A DNA stretch of 64,000 nucleotides. Origin: Flavimarina sp. Hel_I_48 (GTDB lineage: Bacteria > Bacteroidota > Bacteroidia > Flavobacteriales > Flavobacteriaceae). The stretch lies in the NCBI RefSeq assembly GCF_000733945.1, contig NZ_JPOL01000002.1:1861001-1925000 (forward strand), in the 5' to 3' direction. A model generated the notes under the pieces. It was not told the DNA's origin and did not search any database. It saw nothing but the letters and a program-made list of their open reading frames with translations. The position numbers were made by a program, and so were the translations under genes. How positions within the stretch are numbered: position 1 is the stretch's first letter; each line of letters starts with the position of its first letter. Shown here one piece after another: positions 7,032 to 16,022 of this stretch.

Positions 7032-8585
7032 ATGGCTTCTACCACTGCAAATTTCAATTTAAATGAGGTACTTAAGGCGCTTTCTATTTCAGAAAAAAAT
7101 GCCGGTACATCTACCGGTTCAAAAACATATGATAAGGGTGAGGTTTTTGAATCCATTTCGCCGGTAGATGGTAAAACGATCGCCCAGGTTACGACAACGA
7201 CTTCAGAAGAGTACAATACGGTTTTGCAAACCGCTACAAAGGCTTTTAAGACCTGGCGGAAAATGCCAGCACCACAACGTGGGGAAATTGTACGCCAATT
7301 CAATGAAGAACTACGCAGACTCAAAGAACCGTTAGGCAAACTGGTTTCTTATGAAATGGGAAAATCCTATCAGGAAGGCCTAGGCGAAGTACAGGAAATG
7401 ATAGATATCTGCGACTTTGCAGTGGGGCTATCGCGCCAACTGCACGGTCTTACCATGCATTCTGAACGGCCTGGACATCGTATGTACGAGCAATATCACC
7501 CGCTGGGAATAGTGGGCATTATATCAGCATTTAATTTTCCGGTGGCGGTATGGGCCTGGAATACGGCATTGGCCTGGGTTTGTGGTGATGTCACCGTGTG
7601 GAAACCTTCAGAAAAAACACCTTTGACCGGTGTGGCGTGCCAACATATAGCGGCCCGTATTTTCAAGAAAAATGATCTTCCGGAAGGAATTTCCAACCTT
7701 ATCAGTGGGGATTATCATGTGGGGGAAATGATGACCGGTGATTCTCAGATTGCGCTTATTTCTGCAACAGGATCCATCAATATGGGTAAAAAAGTGGCTG
7801 CTGTTGTAGGTGAACGCCTGGGCAAGACCTTACTGGAACTTGGCGGTAACAACGCGATTATCGTTACCCCGGATGCTGATCTCAAAATGACGGTAATAGG
7901 TGCTGTATTTGGAGCGGTAGGAACTGCCGGGCAGCGCTGTACCTCTACCCGTAGGCTTATCGTGCATGAATCGCGCTACGATCAGGTAAAAAACGCCCTG
8001 GTCGAAGCTTATAAACAATTACGAATAGGCGACCCGTTAGACGAGACGAATCATGTAGGGCCATTGATTGATAAAGAGGCTGTTAAAAACTATCAGGTAG
8101 CCCTTGAAGAAGTGGTAAAAGAAGGTGGAAATATCATTGTGGAAGGTAGCGTCCTCAAAGGCGAAGGTTATGAGAGTGGTTGCTACGTAAAACCTGCGAT
8201 CGTAGAAGCCAGTAATGACTATGAGATCGTACAACACGAGACTTTTGCCCCTATTTTATACCTCCTCAAGTACAGCGGAAATGTAGAAAATGCCCTTGAT
8301 TTACAAAATGGCGTAAAACAAGGACTTTCATCTGCAATTATGACCAATAATTTGCGCGAAGCGGAACATTTTTTAAGTGTGGAAGGCAGTGACTGCGGAA
8401 TCGCGAACGTGAATATAGGTACTTCTGGAGCGGAAATTGGTGGCGCTTTTGGTGGCGAGAAAGAGACCGGGGGCGGCCGCGAGAGTGGTTCTGATGCCTG
8501 GAAGATTTATATGCGCCGCCAGACCAATACCATCAATTATACCACGGAATTGCCATTGGCACAAGGGATAAAATTTGATTTGTAA
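7032..8585 (+). CDS. aldehyde dehydrogenase, ALDH7 (aminoadipate-semialdehyde) type
   Basis: An NAD(P)-dependent aldehyde dehydrogenase of 517 residues. Catalytic residues are in place: N168 in SAFNFPV, E269 in LLELGGNNA and C303 in GTAGQRCTSTRRL. The C-terminal SGSDAWKIYMRRQTNT segment is diagnostic of the ALDH7/antiquitin group, which oxidises alpha-aminoadipate semialdehyde in lysine breakdown. Its neighbour is a kynurenine-pathway dioxygenase, whose usual partner (2-aminomuconate semialdehyde dehydrogenase) is an ALDH8 enzyme. The true substrate is therefore open. A strong terminator follows. Confidence 0.9.
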   Translation: MASTTANFNLNEVLKALSISEKNAGTSTGSKTYDKGEVFESISPVDGKTIAQVTTTTSEEYNTVLQTATKAFKTWRKMPAPQRGEIVRQFNEELRRLKEPLGKLVSYEMGKSYQEGLGEVQEMIDICDFAVGLSRQLHGLTMHSERPGHRMYEQYHPLGIVGIISAFNFPVAVWAWNTALAWVCGDVTVWKPSEKTPLTGVACQHIAARIFKKNDLPEGISNLISGDYHVGEMMTGDSQIALISATGSINMGKKVAAVVGERLGKTLLELGGNNAIIVTPDADLKMTVIGAVFGAVGTAGQRCTSTRRLIVHESRYDQVKNALVEAYKQLRIGDPLDETNHVGPLIDKEAVKNYQVALEEVVKEGGNIIVEGSVLKGEGYESGCYVKPAIVEASNDYEIVQHETFAPILYLLKYSGNVENALDLQNGVKQGLSSAIMTNNLREAEHFLSVEGSDCGIANVNIGTSGAEIGGAFGGEKETGGGRESGSDAWKIYMRRQTNTINYTTELPLAQGIKFDL

Positions 8586-8635
8586 GTTCTGCTGATCTTA
8601 AAAAGTAAAGATTTATAATCCATATAGTAAAAGAC

Positions 8636-8672
8636 AAAAACCTCACAGGTTACGAGATCTGTGAGGTTTTTT
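8636..8672 (+). terminator. intrinsic terminator after ALDH gene
   Basis: CCTCACAG (8641-8648) and CTGTGAGG (8659-8666) form a perfect stem extended by A/T pairs and followed by a T tract. The A-rich left side lets it work in both directions, but the convergent gene starts its stop at 8742. Confidence 0.9.
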
Positions 8673-8741
8673 AGTATGTTAATTCTAGATATTTTTTAAG
8701 TAAGTACTTTTAAAAGGTTCTGAAAGTTCTTAAATTTTAAT

Positions 8742-9410
8742 TTACCTACTCCCCTCCCATTCCCCATAAAACTGCTCCAGGAAACCCTCCATATACTTAT
8801 GACGGTCTTCAGCGATTTTTCTCGCGGTTTCCGTATTCATTCGGTCTTTTAGCAATAATAATTTCTCGTAAAAATGATTAATGGTGGGCGCCGCCGACTT
8901 TTTGTAGGTTTCTGCATCCATATCCATACGGGGTTTTACCTCAGGATCATGGAGTTTACGGTTTTTAAAGCCGCCATAATTGAATGTTCGCGCGATTCCA
9001 ATAGCTCCTATCGCATCTAATCTGTCTGCATCCTGTACCACCTGTAATTCGGTAGAGTCAAACTCCTTTGCCCTATTGCCACCTTTAAAAGAAATGTTCT
9101 TTATAATTAGAATCACATGATCAGTAACACGCTTTTCAACTTTATGCTGATCCAGAAAATCCTGCGCTATTTTTGGCCCTACCGTTTCATCACCATCATA
9201 AAATTTTGAATCTGCGATGTCGTGCAACAGCGCTCCCAGTGCCACAATAAAAAGATCAACCTTCTCCCCTTTTGCAATGAGCATTGCGTTCTTGTACACG
9301 CGCTGCGTATGAAACCAGTCATGGCCACCTTCCGCATTTTTCAGCGTTTTTTGCACAAAATTAGCCGTAGCGGCTACAAAATCTGCCTGTTTTTCTGATA
9401 ATTCCATCAT
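8742..9410 (-). CDS. HD-domain phosphohydrolase
   Basis: A 222-residue HD-superfamily hydrolase of the single-domain bacterial type (YedJ-like). The metal ligands are visible: the first His in GGHDWFHTQRV, the HD doublet in LLHDIADSKF and the last Asp in DADRLDAIGAIG. The physiological substrate is unknown. I set the start at ATG 9410, which overlaps the stop of the upstream acyltransferase gene (ATGA). A longer frame to 9611 only shadows that gene. It ends a dus-plsC-HD minus-strand run. Confidence 0.88.
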   Translation of the reverse strand: MMELSEKQADFVAATANFVQKTLKNAEGGHDWFHTQRVYKNAMLIAKGEKVDLFIVALGALLHDIADSKFYDGDETVGPKIAQDFLDQHKVEKRVTDHVILIIKNISFKGGNRAKEFDSTELQVVQDADRLDAIGAIGIARTFNYGGFKNRKLHDPEVKPRMDMDAETYKKSAAPTINHFYEKLLLLKDRMNTETARKIAEDRHKYMEGFLEQFYGEWEGSR

Positions 9411-10204
9411 ACGTTGGTTTTTTTTGCAGTGGTTTTTCTTGGCTCTCTTTCGCGACGGCGCACTTCTGGGAAGTCTGCCAATACTATTTCCTGAACTTTC
9501 TGTACGAGCTGTCGTACAGGCATGGAAGACACAGGGATGGGCTCGTGCACGATATGCTTGACATTTACGCCCAGATCTATAGGATAATTGCCCCAGCGCA
9601 TTAATTTCCAACTGTTATGAATGGTAAGCGGAAGCACCATTGCATCTGGCATTTCCGTAAATAAAGTAATTAAGCCACCAGGGGAAAATGCCCTGGGAAT
9701 ACCGTCTTTGCTTCGCGTTCCCTCAGGGAAAATCACCACGCTTCGTTTCGTTTCGTTCAACGTTTGCGTGAGCTCTTTTATCGTTCTAAGCGATTGTAGC
9801 TTATCGTTGCGGTCAATAAGTGCAGAACCGCCGTGACGCAAATTAAAAGAAATACTGGGCACCCCTTTTCCCAATTCCTTTTTACTGATGAATTTGGGAT
9901 GCACGCGACGCAGATACCAGATTATGGGCGGAATATCATATGGACCCTGATGGTTTGCCACAATAATATAAGGCTGATCACGATTTAATGTATGCGGATT
10001 GTCAAAATGAAAAGTCGTTCCCAAAATATTCAAGGAACGCATGAGCATAAAATTGAGATAATCTACACTCTTTTTATGCGCCTGATAGCCAAAAACTTTC
10101 AAACACAACCACTGAATAGGATGGAAAAAGACAAGACTTCCAAAAAAACCAAGAAAGAAAAGGATGCTCAGCGGGTAAGCGAATATTTTTCTTAGTAATA
10201 GCAT
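9407..10204 (-). CDS. plsC: 1-acyl-sn-glycerol-3-phosphate acyltransferase family protein
   Basis: A membrane acyltransferase of the PlsC family that adds the second acyl chain to lysophosphatidate. The 265-residue product has a hydrophobic N-terminus (about residues 8-35), the catalytic NHQGPYD box (N-H-x4-D) and the substrate-binding FPEGTRS motif. The ATG at 10204 is preferred because the membrane segment starts there; the frame runs up to 10246 inside the dus gene. The last base of the dus coding region is about 20 bp upstream, and it is translationally coupled to the HD gene downstream. Confidence 0.88.
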   Translation of the reverse strand: MLLLRKIFAYPLSILFFLGFFGSLVFFHPIQWLCLKVFGYQAHKKSVDYLNFMLMRSLNILGTTFHFDNPHTLNRDQPYIIVANHQGPYDIPPIIWYLRRVHPKFISKKELGKGVPSISFNLRHGGSALIDRNDKLQSLRTIKELTQTLNETKRSVVIFPEGTRSKDGIPRAFSPGGLITLFTEMPDAMVLPLTIHNSWKLMRWGNYPIDLGVNVKHIVHEPIPVSSMPVRQLVQKVQEIVLADFPEVRRREREPRKTTAKKTNV

Positions 10205-10223
10205 AACTCCATTTTTTTTAGAA

Positions 10224-11216
10224 TTAGGCGAAACTATAATTCGCAAAATCTTCTTCTACGGCATCAAAAGCGGCAAAAACATCTGCAGAATCATCGCTGG
10301 TCACCATTCTCATACGGTATTCTTTAAAGTTTGGGATTCCCTTAAAATAATTTGTGTAATGTCTGCGGGTTTCAAAGACGCCCAACTTTTCCCCTTTCCA
10401 GTCAATGGCCATTTCCAGGTGCCTTCTAGCAGCATCCAGGCGGTCCTGCATACTGGGCGGTGGTAAATGTTCGCCAGTTTTAAAAAAGTGCTTTACTTCC
10501 TTAAAAAACCAGGGGTAACCTATGCTCGCACGGCCTATCATTGCCCCGTCCAGACCATAATCATCTCGCATTTGTACCGCTTTTTCAGGAGAATCCACAT
10601 CCCCATTACCAAAAACTGGAATATGCATGCGCGCATTGTTTTTTACCTCAGCAATAGGTTTCCAGTCGGCTTCGCCCTTGTACATCTGAGCGCGCGTACG
10701 ACCGTGAATGGCGATCGCTTTGCAACCCACGTCCTGCAAACGTTCGGACACTTCTACGATTTTTATGGAATCGTGGTCCCAGCCCAATCGCGTTTTAACG
10801 GTGATAGGAAGTTTAGTATGTTTTACCATAGCTTCGGTAAGCGAGACCATAAGGTCAATATCCTTGAGGATACCGGCACCAGCGCCTTTGGAAACCACCT
10901 TTTTTACCGGACAGCCAAAGTTGATATCAATCATATCTGGCCCAGAAGCTTCCACGATTTCCACACTGCGCAACATAGATTCTAAATTGGCTCCAAAAAT
11001 CTGAATGCCCACAGGGCGTTCTTTCTCATAAATGTCCAGCTTCATGGTGCTTTTTGCCGCATCACGAATGAGGCCTTCACTAGAGATAAATTCGGTATAC
11101 ACCACATCTGCTCCCTGCTCTTTGCAAAGTGCGCGAAAAGGGGGATCGCTCACATCTTCCATGGGGGCGAGCAATAAGGGGAAATCCCCTACATCTATGG
11201 TATCAATTTTAGCCAA
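10224..11216 (-). CDS. dusB: tRNA-dihydrouridine synthase
   Basis: A flavoenzyme that reduces uridines in the tRNA D-loop to dihydrouridine with NADPH. The 330-residue TIM-barrel protein has the catalytic Cys102 in DINFGCPVKKV, the LAPMEDVSDPPFR start of the FMN site, KTRLGW, AIHGRTRAQ and FGNGDV. These fit the DusB group. A TAnnTTTG box lies just upstream, suggesting its own promoter independent of the barrel gene 144 bp further upstream. Confidence 0.94.
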   Translation of the reverse strand: MAKIDTIDVGDFPLLLAPMEDVSDPPFRALCKEQGADVVYTEFISSEGLIRDAAKSTMKLDIYEKERPVGIQIFGANLESMLRSVEIVEASGPDMIDINFGCPVKKVVSKGAGAGILKDIDLMVSLTEAMVKHTKLPITVKTRLGWDHDSIKIVEVSERLQDVGCKAIAIHGRTRAQMYKGEADWKPIAEVKNNARMHIPVFGNGDVDSPEKAVQMRDDYGLDGAMIGRASIGYPWFFKEVKHFFKTGEHLPPPSMQDRLDAARRHLEMAIDWKGEKLGVFETRRHYTNYFKGIPNFKEYRMRMVTSDDSADVFAAFDAVEEDFANYSFA

Positions 11217-11235
11217 AACAGTTTTTTTGCAACTG

Positions 11236-11243
11236 CAAAATTA
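11236..11243 (-). promoter_or_regulatory. -7 promoter box (TAnnTTTG) for dus
   Basis: The minus strand reads TAATTTTG, a match to the Bacteroidetes primary-sigma -7 consensus. It lies 19 bp before the dus ATG. Confidence 0.6.
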
Positions 11244-11360
11244 CGAAGAAAAAACAAGATTAAACTGTCTGATAAAATAGCGTAGAAATAAAAGGTTTTG
11301 ATTCCGAAGAACCATACTAAACATTTTATTTTCAGCACTGTACTTTCATTCCCAATAATT

Positions 11361-13799
11361 TTACGGCCTGTCCATAATACCTTGCTCTTTGAGGCGTTCA
11401 CTTTCCTCAGTTGTACTTGCGCGTTCATTATCACTTAGTTTAAAGTTCCCAAAGTTGTAACGCAGTCCAAAACGAACCATACGTGACTCTGGGCGGGCAA
11501 AAAAGGAATTATCCTGATTGAGATAACGGGAAGACAAAGGGATATTCATTTGATTAAAAATATCATCAAAATCAATGGTAGCAACCAGGCGATCATCAAA
11601 AAACACTTTTCTCACACCCAGATTTACCCCCAGTTGCGATTCATCAAAATGATAGGATCCCGAAATATAATCTGTCATATAATACGTTGTCAGTAATGTC
11701 GAAAATGTGCCTTCTTTATCTAATGTAAAGGAATGAACTGTCTGTAAAAACGCACCATTTACATCAGTTTTTACCTGCTGTGCCCCACTTTCTATAGCTG
11801 TAAATTGATTTTCCATATTAAAAAAAGAACTATAAATAGATAAATAATACCAGTCCAGGGGAAAGCTGTTGTACGATATATCAAAACTATATTGCCGTGA
11901 ATAATCCATATTTGTGGTAATAGACTGTAAAGTTCTATTTTGGTTATTTTGAAAGGGCAAAACCGCAGTGGCAGCATCTGTATGGTCATAATACAGATCA
12001 AAGGAAAGTTTATTCTTGAAAGTGTAATTAAGGGTAATATTATTTGTGATTGCAGGTTGAATATTAGGGTTTCCCTGATTGAAGTTGTTTTCATTGATAA
12101 AAGTCCTAAACGGATTTAAACTCTGGAAACGTGGTCGATCAATACGCCTGCTATAACTGAAACCAAAAGAATGAGTGTCATTTGGCATATGCATCAAATA
12201 GAACGTAGGGAAAGGCTCAAAATATTCCTGTGTGTTTACCTGGCCAAGAGAAAGGGAATTGCCCGAAACATCAGTATATTCTCCCCGCAGGCCTAACTGC
12301 AAGCTCCATTTGTCCCAATCACGGGAAATGCTCGCGTAAGCTGCATAGATATTTTCCCTGTAGTCGTAAAAATCAGAAAGCGCACCTATAAATTGAGGGT
12401 TTTGTTGTTGTATATTAAAAAATATCTGACGGCTTTCTGAATCAATTCCTGAGTACTTCACACCGCTTTCCAACGAAAAACTACCCAGAGCACCAGAATA
12501 ATCAACCTGACCGGTATAAATATCTGAATTTTGGATCGGAAAGGTGCGGAAGGAATTTTCATTTAAAAGATCGCCATTTCCCATGGTATAGCGCGTAGCA
12601 ACATCTTGTTGCTGCTCATCTTTGTAATTAATATAATTCGCCTGAGTGGAAATACTGGCGCCGTTTTCTCCCAATTGCCGTGTATAATTTAAATTAAAAA
12701 GATAATTATGACCTTCAGTAAGCAACTGACTCTGAGTTGTAAAAAGCGAGTCAAGTTGTGCCTGTGGACCATAAATTTCGGTAAGCCCACCAATGTCTGA
12801 ATCACTTTTAGGAGTATAGAGCAGGTTTGCACTGACACTCAGCGTATTTTTTTCGTCTATCGTAAAATCCAAAATCGAATTTAAGCTGTGGGAATTGGTA
12901 CGAGTTGTACGGTCAAAATCGGTTTCCCAATTGGAATTCGTACTTCCGTCAGGTTCAAAAAACCGAATACGGCTTTCTTCAAGTTTGTTATCCTTTCTCG
13001 TATTAAAATTATAGGAAGCAAAAGCGTTGAGCCAATCGTTCTTGTAAAATTGACTCGTACCAAAGGAATATTTAGGTACTCGCGCCTGTGTATTTGAGGC
13101 ATTGACACTACCTTTATAACCTATTGAAATATTCTTTGAAGTAACTATATTTAAAATCGCACCACCCTCAGCATCATATTTTGCAGGCGGGTTTGTAATT
13201 ACTTCCACAGATTTTACGTTTTCACCGCTAAAACCTTCCAGCAATTGCTGCAGTTCCTGCGCGGTTAGATATACGCGGCGATCGTTGATATACACCTGCG
13301 CCGGTCTATTTTTCACGAGGATCTGGTTCTGGCTAACAATAACACCAGGTGTTCTTCGTATAATATCATAGGTTGTACCAGAGGAAACCACGGTGTTTTC
13401 AACATTAAAAACCAGCCGGTCTATTTCTTTGCGTATCGTGGGTTTCTTTGTGATAATTATAACCTCATCCAGACTTTCGTGATCATTTTGTAAGATCATG
13501 AGCGGGGCTTCCGTAGATCCTTCCACTTCAAAAGGAGCAGAAAAATTGTCCAAAAAGCCCACAAAACTGCCTTTTAGCAGGTATTTTCCCTGCTTTACGG
13601 AAGCAAATGAAAAGCTGCCATTTTCTTCAGAAACCGCACCCAGTACAAAGGTGGAGTCTGCCGCAGCAAGCAAAAGAATATTGGCATATCCTATAGGCTC
13701 TTGCTGAGCATCCACAACATTACCGTTAATAATAAAATCTTGTGCAAGGCTAAGGTTGGCAATGCAAAAAAATAGCAGAAATAAAAGTCGGTTCTCCAT
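11361..13799 (-). CDS. outer-membrane beta-barrel protein, TonB-receptor-like
   Basis: An 812-residue outer-membrane protein: signal peptide (residues 1-19, ending SLAQ), a carboxypeptidase-regulatory-like beta domain (about 22-105), a plug-like domain (about 115-220, with YDIIRRTPGV and RRVYLTAQELQQLLE), then a long Tyr/Asn/Ser-rich barrel ending in RFGLRYNFGNFK with a short charged tail. This is the outer-membrane beta-barrel family (OMP_b-brl_3) often linked to iron or peptide uptake. No SusD or regulator gene is adjacent, so a nutrient role cannot be assigned. Confidence 0.9.
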   Translation of the reverse strand: MENRLLFLLFFCIANLSLAQDFIINGNVVDAQQEPIGYANILLLAAADSTFVLGAVSEENGSFSFASVKQGKYLLKGSFVGFLDNFSAPFEVEGSTEAPLMILQNDHESLDEVIIITKKPTIRKEIDRLVFNVENTVVSSGTTYDIIRRTPGVIVSQNQILVKNRPAQVYINDRRVYLTAQELQQLLEGFSGENVKSVEVITNPPAKYDAEGGAILNIVTSKNISIGYKGSVNASNTQARVPKYSFGTSQFYKNDWLNAFASYNFNTRKDNKLEESRIRFFEPDGSTNSNWETDFDRTTRTNSHSLNSILDFTIDEKNTLSVSANLLYTPKSDSDIGGLTEIYGPQAQLDSLFTTQSQLLTEGHNYLFNLNYTRQLGENGASISTQANYINYKDEQQQDVATRYTMGNGDLLNENSFRTFPIQNSDIYTGQVDYSGALGSFSLESGVKYSGIDSESRQIFFNIQQQNPQFIGALSDFYDYRENIYAAYASISRDWDKWSLQLGLRGEYTDVSGNSLSLGQVNTQEYFEPFPTFYLMHMPNDTHSFGFSYSRRIDRPRFQSLNPFRTFINENNFNQGNPNIQPAITNNITLNYTFKNKLSFDLYYDHTDAATAVLPFQNNQNRTLQSITTNMDYSRQYSFDISYNSFPLDWYYLSIYSSFFNMENQFTAIESGAQQVKTDVNGAFLQTVHSFTLDKEGTFSTLLTTYYMTDYISGSYHFDESQLGVNLGVRKVFFDDRLVATIDFDDIFNQMNIPLSSRYLNQDNSFFARPESRMVRFGLRYNFGNFKLSDNERASTTEESERLKEQGIMDRP

Positions 13800-13914
13800 A
13801 GGCAGTTAAAATTAAGTTAATAGTTAAATATACAATTAGGCTTTAGACATTTTAACGAAAATTTCGCAATGGATAGGTTAGATAAATTTATTAGCCATTG
13901 GGCAATCTAAGCCT

Positions 13915-13922
13915 TATATTTG
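13915..13922 (+). promoter_or_regulatory. -7 promoter box for lepA
   Basis: TATATTTG matches TAnnTTTG and lies 41 bp before the lepA ATG, in the intergenic region divergent from the outer-membrane barrel gene. Confidence 0.6.
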
Positions 13923-13963
13923 CCGGTCAAAGCGGTACTTAAGTATCGGCCTAGGAACTTCTT

Positions 13964-15760
13964 ATGAAAAACATCCGTAATTTTTGCATCATTGCCCATA
14001 TAGATCACGGCAAGAGTACACTGGCAGACCGTCTGCTCGATTTTACAGGCTCTGTCACTTCCCGTGAAAAAAAGGAACAGCTTCTGGATAGTATGGACCT
14101 GGAACGCGAGCGCGGTATTACCATAAAGTCACATGCCATACAGATGGATTATGTACATAACGGTGAACCGTATGTACTAAATCTTATAGACACTCCTGGC
14201 CACGTTGATTTCTCTTATGAAGTATCGCGCAGCATCGCTGCCTGCGAAGGTGCACTTCTTATTGTGGATGCGGCACAGAGCATACAGGCGCAGACCATTT
14301 CAAATTTATACCTGGCGCTAGAGAATGATTTGGAAATTATTCCCGTGCTCAATAAAATTGACCTTCCCAGTGCAAATCCTGAAGAAGTTACAGACGATAT
14401 CGTTGATCTTCTGGGTTGTAATGCGGAAGATGTAATCCCGGCGAGTGCAAAAACCGGTATTGGTATCCAGGAAATCCTCAATGCAATCATTGACCGTATC
14501 CCTGCGCCTAAAGGAACTGTTGACGAACCGCTACAGGCACTTATTTTTGATTCGGTTTACAACCCTTTTAGGGGCGTTGAAACCTATTTTAGGGTCATTA
14601 ACGGAAGCATCAAAAAAGGGCAGGAGATCAAATTTATAGCAACAAATAAGTCTTATTTTGCTGATGAAGTAGGTACCTTAAAATTAGTTCAGGTACCTAA
14701 AAAAGAAATCAAAGCTGGTGATGTGGGCTATCTAATTACCGGTATCAAAGATGCTCGCGAGGTAAAAGTAGGGGACACCATTACCGATACAAAAGAACCC
14801 ACTAAAAATCCAATTTCTGGATTTGAAGATGTAAAACCCATGGTTTTTGCGGGAATTTATCCGGTAGATACAGAAGACTATGAAGATCTGCGCTCTTCAA
14901 TGGAGAAATTACAGCTCAACGATGCCTCCCTCGTATTTCAGCCAGAAAGTTCGGCCGCACTTGGTTTTGGATTCCGTTGTGGATTTTTGGGAATGTTGCA
15001 CCTGGAAATTATTCAGGAGCGCCTGGAGCGTGAGTTTGATATGACCGTGATCACCACGGTACCTAACGTTTCCTATCACGCGTTCACCATCAGGGATAAA
15101 GAAACACCCATTTTAGTCAATAATCCTTCAGATTTACCAGATCCATCGGGAATGGATAGGGTTGAAGAGCCGTTTATCAAAGCTTCGATCATTACAAAAG
15201 CAGATTTTGTAGGTCCCGTAATGTCTTTGTGTATAGAAAAAAGAGGCCTGGTAACCAATCAAACCTATCTTACCACAGAACGTGTGGAACTTACATTTGA
15301 TATGCCGCTGGCAGAGATTGTATTTGACTTTTATGACCGACTCAAAACGGTCTCCAAGGGTTATGCTTCGTTTGATTATGCGCCTATAGGTATGCGCGCT
15401 TCACATCTTGTAAAAGTAGATGTGCTGCTCAATGCAAATGTGGTCGATGCCTTGTCTGCACTTTTGCACAAGGACAATGCCTATGATATAGGGAAAAAAA
15501 TGTGTGAAAAGTTAAAAGAGCTTATTCCGCGCCAGCAATTTGATATTCCCATACAAGCTGCCATAGGTGCTAAAATTATTGCCAGGGAGACCGTAAAAGC
15601 TCTTAGAAAGGATGTTACCGCAAAATGTTATGGTGGTGATATCTCACGGAAGCGAAAATTGCTTGAAAAACAGAAAAAAGGTAAAAAACGTATGCGCCAG
15701 GTAGGTAACGTGGAAATTCCACAGGAAGCCTTTATGGCCGTACTGAAGCTCAACGACTAA
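13964..15760 (+). CDS. lepA: elongation factor 4 (back-translocating GTPase)
   Basis: A ribosome-associated GTPase that can back-translocate stalled ribosomes and aids initiation or assembly. The 598-residue length is standard. G motifs are AHIDHGKST (G1), DTPGHVDF (G3) and NKIDLP (G4); the C-terminus has the LepA-specific [19 protein letters not shown] segment (here [13 protein letters not shown]). The stop overlaps the ATG of a 54-codon membrane-protein gene, so the pair is translationally coupled. Confidence 0.97.
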   Translation: MKNIRNFCIIAHIDHGKSTLADRLLDFTGSVTSREKKEQLLDSMDLERERGITIKSHAIQMDYVHNGEPYVLNLIDTPGHVDFSYEVSRSIAACEGALLIVDAAQSIQAQTISNLYLALENDLEIIPVLNKIDLPSANPEEVTDDIVDLLGCNAEDVIPASAKTGIGIQEILNAIIDRIPAPKGTVDEPLQALIFDSVYNPFRGVETYFRVINGSIKKGQEIKFIATNKSYFADEVGTLKLVQVPKKEIKAGDVGYLITGIKDAREVKVGDTITDTKEPTKNPISGFEDVKPMVFAGIYPVDTEDYEDLRSSMEKLQLNDASLVFQPESSAALGFGFRCGFLGMLHLEIIQERLEREFDMTVITTVPNVSYHAFTIRDKETPILVNNPSDLPDPSGMDRVEEPFIKASIITKADFVGPVMSLCIEKRGLVTNQTYLTTERVELTFDMPLAEIVFDFYDRLKTVSKGYASFDYAPIGMRASHLVKVDVLLNANVVDALSALLHKDNAYDIGKKMCEKLKELIPRQQFDIPIQAAIGAKIIARETVKALRKDVTAKCYGGDISRKRKLLEKQKKGKKRMRQVGNVEIPQEAFMAVLKLND

Positions 15761-15924
15761 TGAAGCAGGTTCAACTCCTTGGGCTGGGCCTCATAATACT
15801 CAGTGGCGCTTTATCGCAGTTTACGGGTATAAAGCAGGTTGAGTGGGGGGTATGGGCAATGGCGATCCTTGCGATGGTAGGGATGATACTTGTAATGTAT
15901 AACTGGTTTAAAACCTGGAAATAA
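15760..15924 (+). CDS. small two-helix membrane protein coupled to lepA
   Basis: A 54-residue open frame whose ATG overlaps the lepA stop (TAATG). Two hydrophobic stretches (about residues 5-22 and 30-47) separated by a short polar turn (TGIKQVEWG), then a basic/aromatic end (YNWFKTWK), predict a small inner-membrane hairpin. The overlap, the clean membrane pattern and the terminator 33 bp after the stop support a real gene. I do not recognise a family. Confidence 0.65.
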   Translation: MKQVQLLGLGLIILSGALSQFTGIKQVEWGVWAMAILAMVGMILVMYNWFKTWK

Positions 15925-15956
15925 AGGTTTATCCATTTTCAATAAGAACATAAAAC

Positions 15957-15984
15957 AAAAAACCCCGCGTGTGCGGGGTTTTTT
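15957..15984. terminator. bidirectional intrinsic terminator
   Basis: CCCCGC/GCGGGG with flanking A6 and T6 runs and a GTGT loop. It sits between the lepA unit and the convergent antiporter gene and can serve both. Confidence 0.92.
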
Positions 15985-16022
15985 GTTTCATATTCTTAAA
16001 AAGCTCTACGAATAGTTTAAAT

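Noticed and set aside
9411..9611. N-terminal extension of the HD-domain protein
   Set aside because: It lies in another frame of the acyltransferase gene, and family homology begins at the overlapping ATGA start at 9410.
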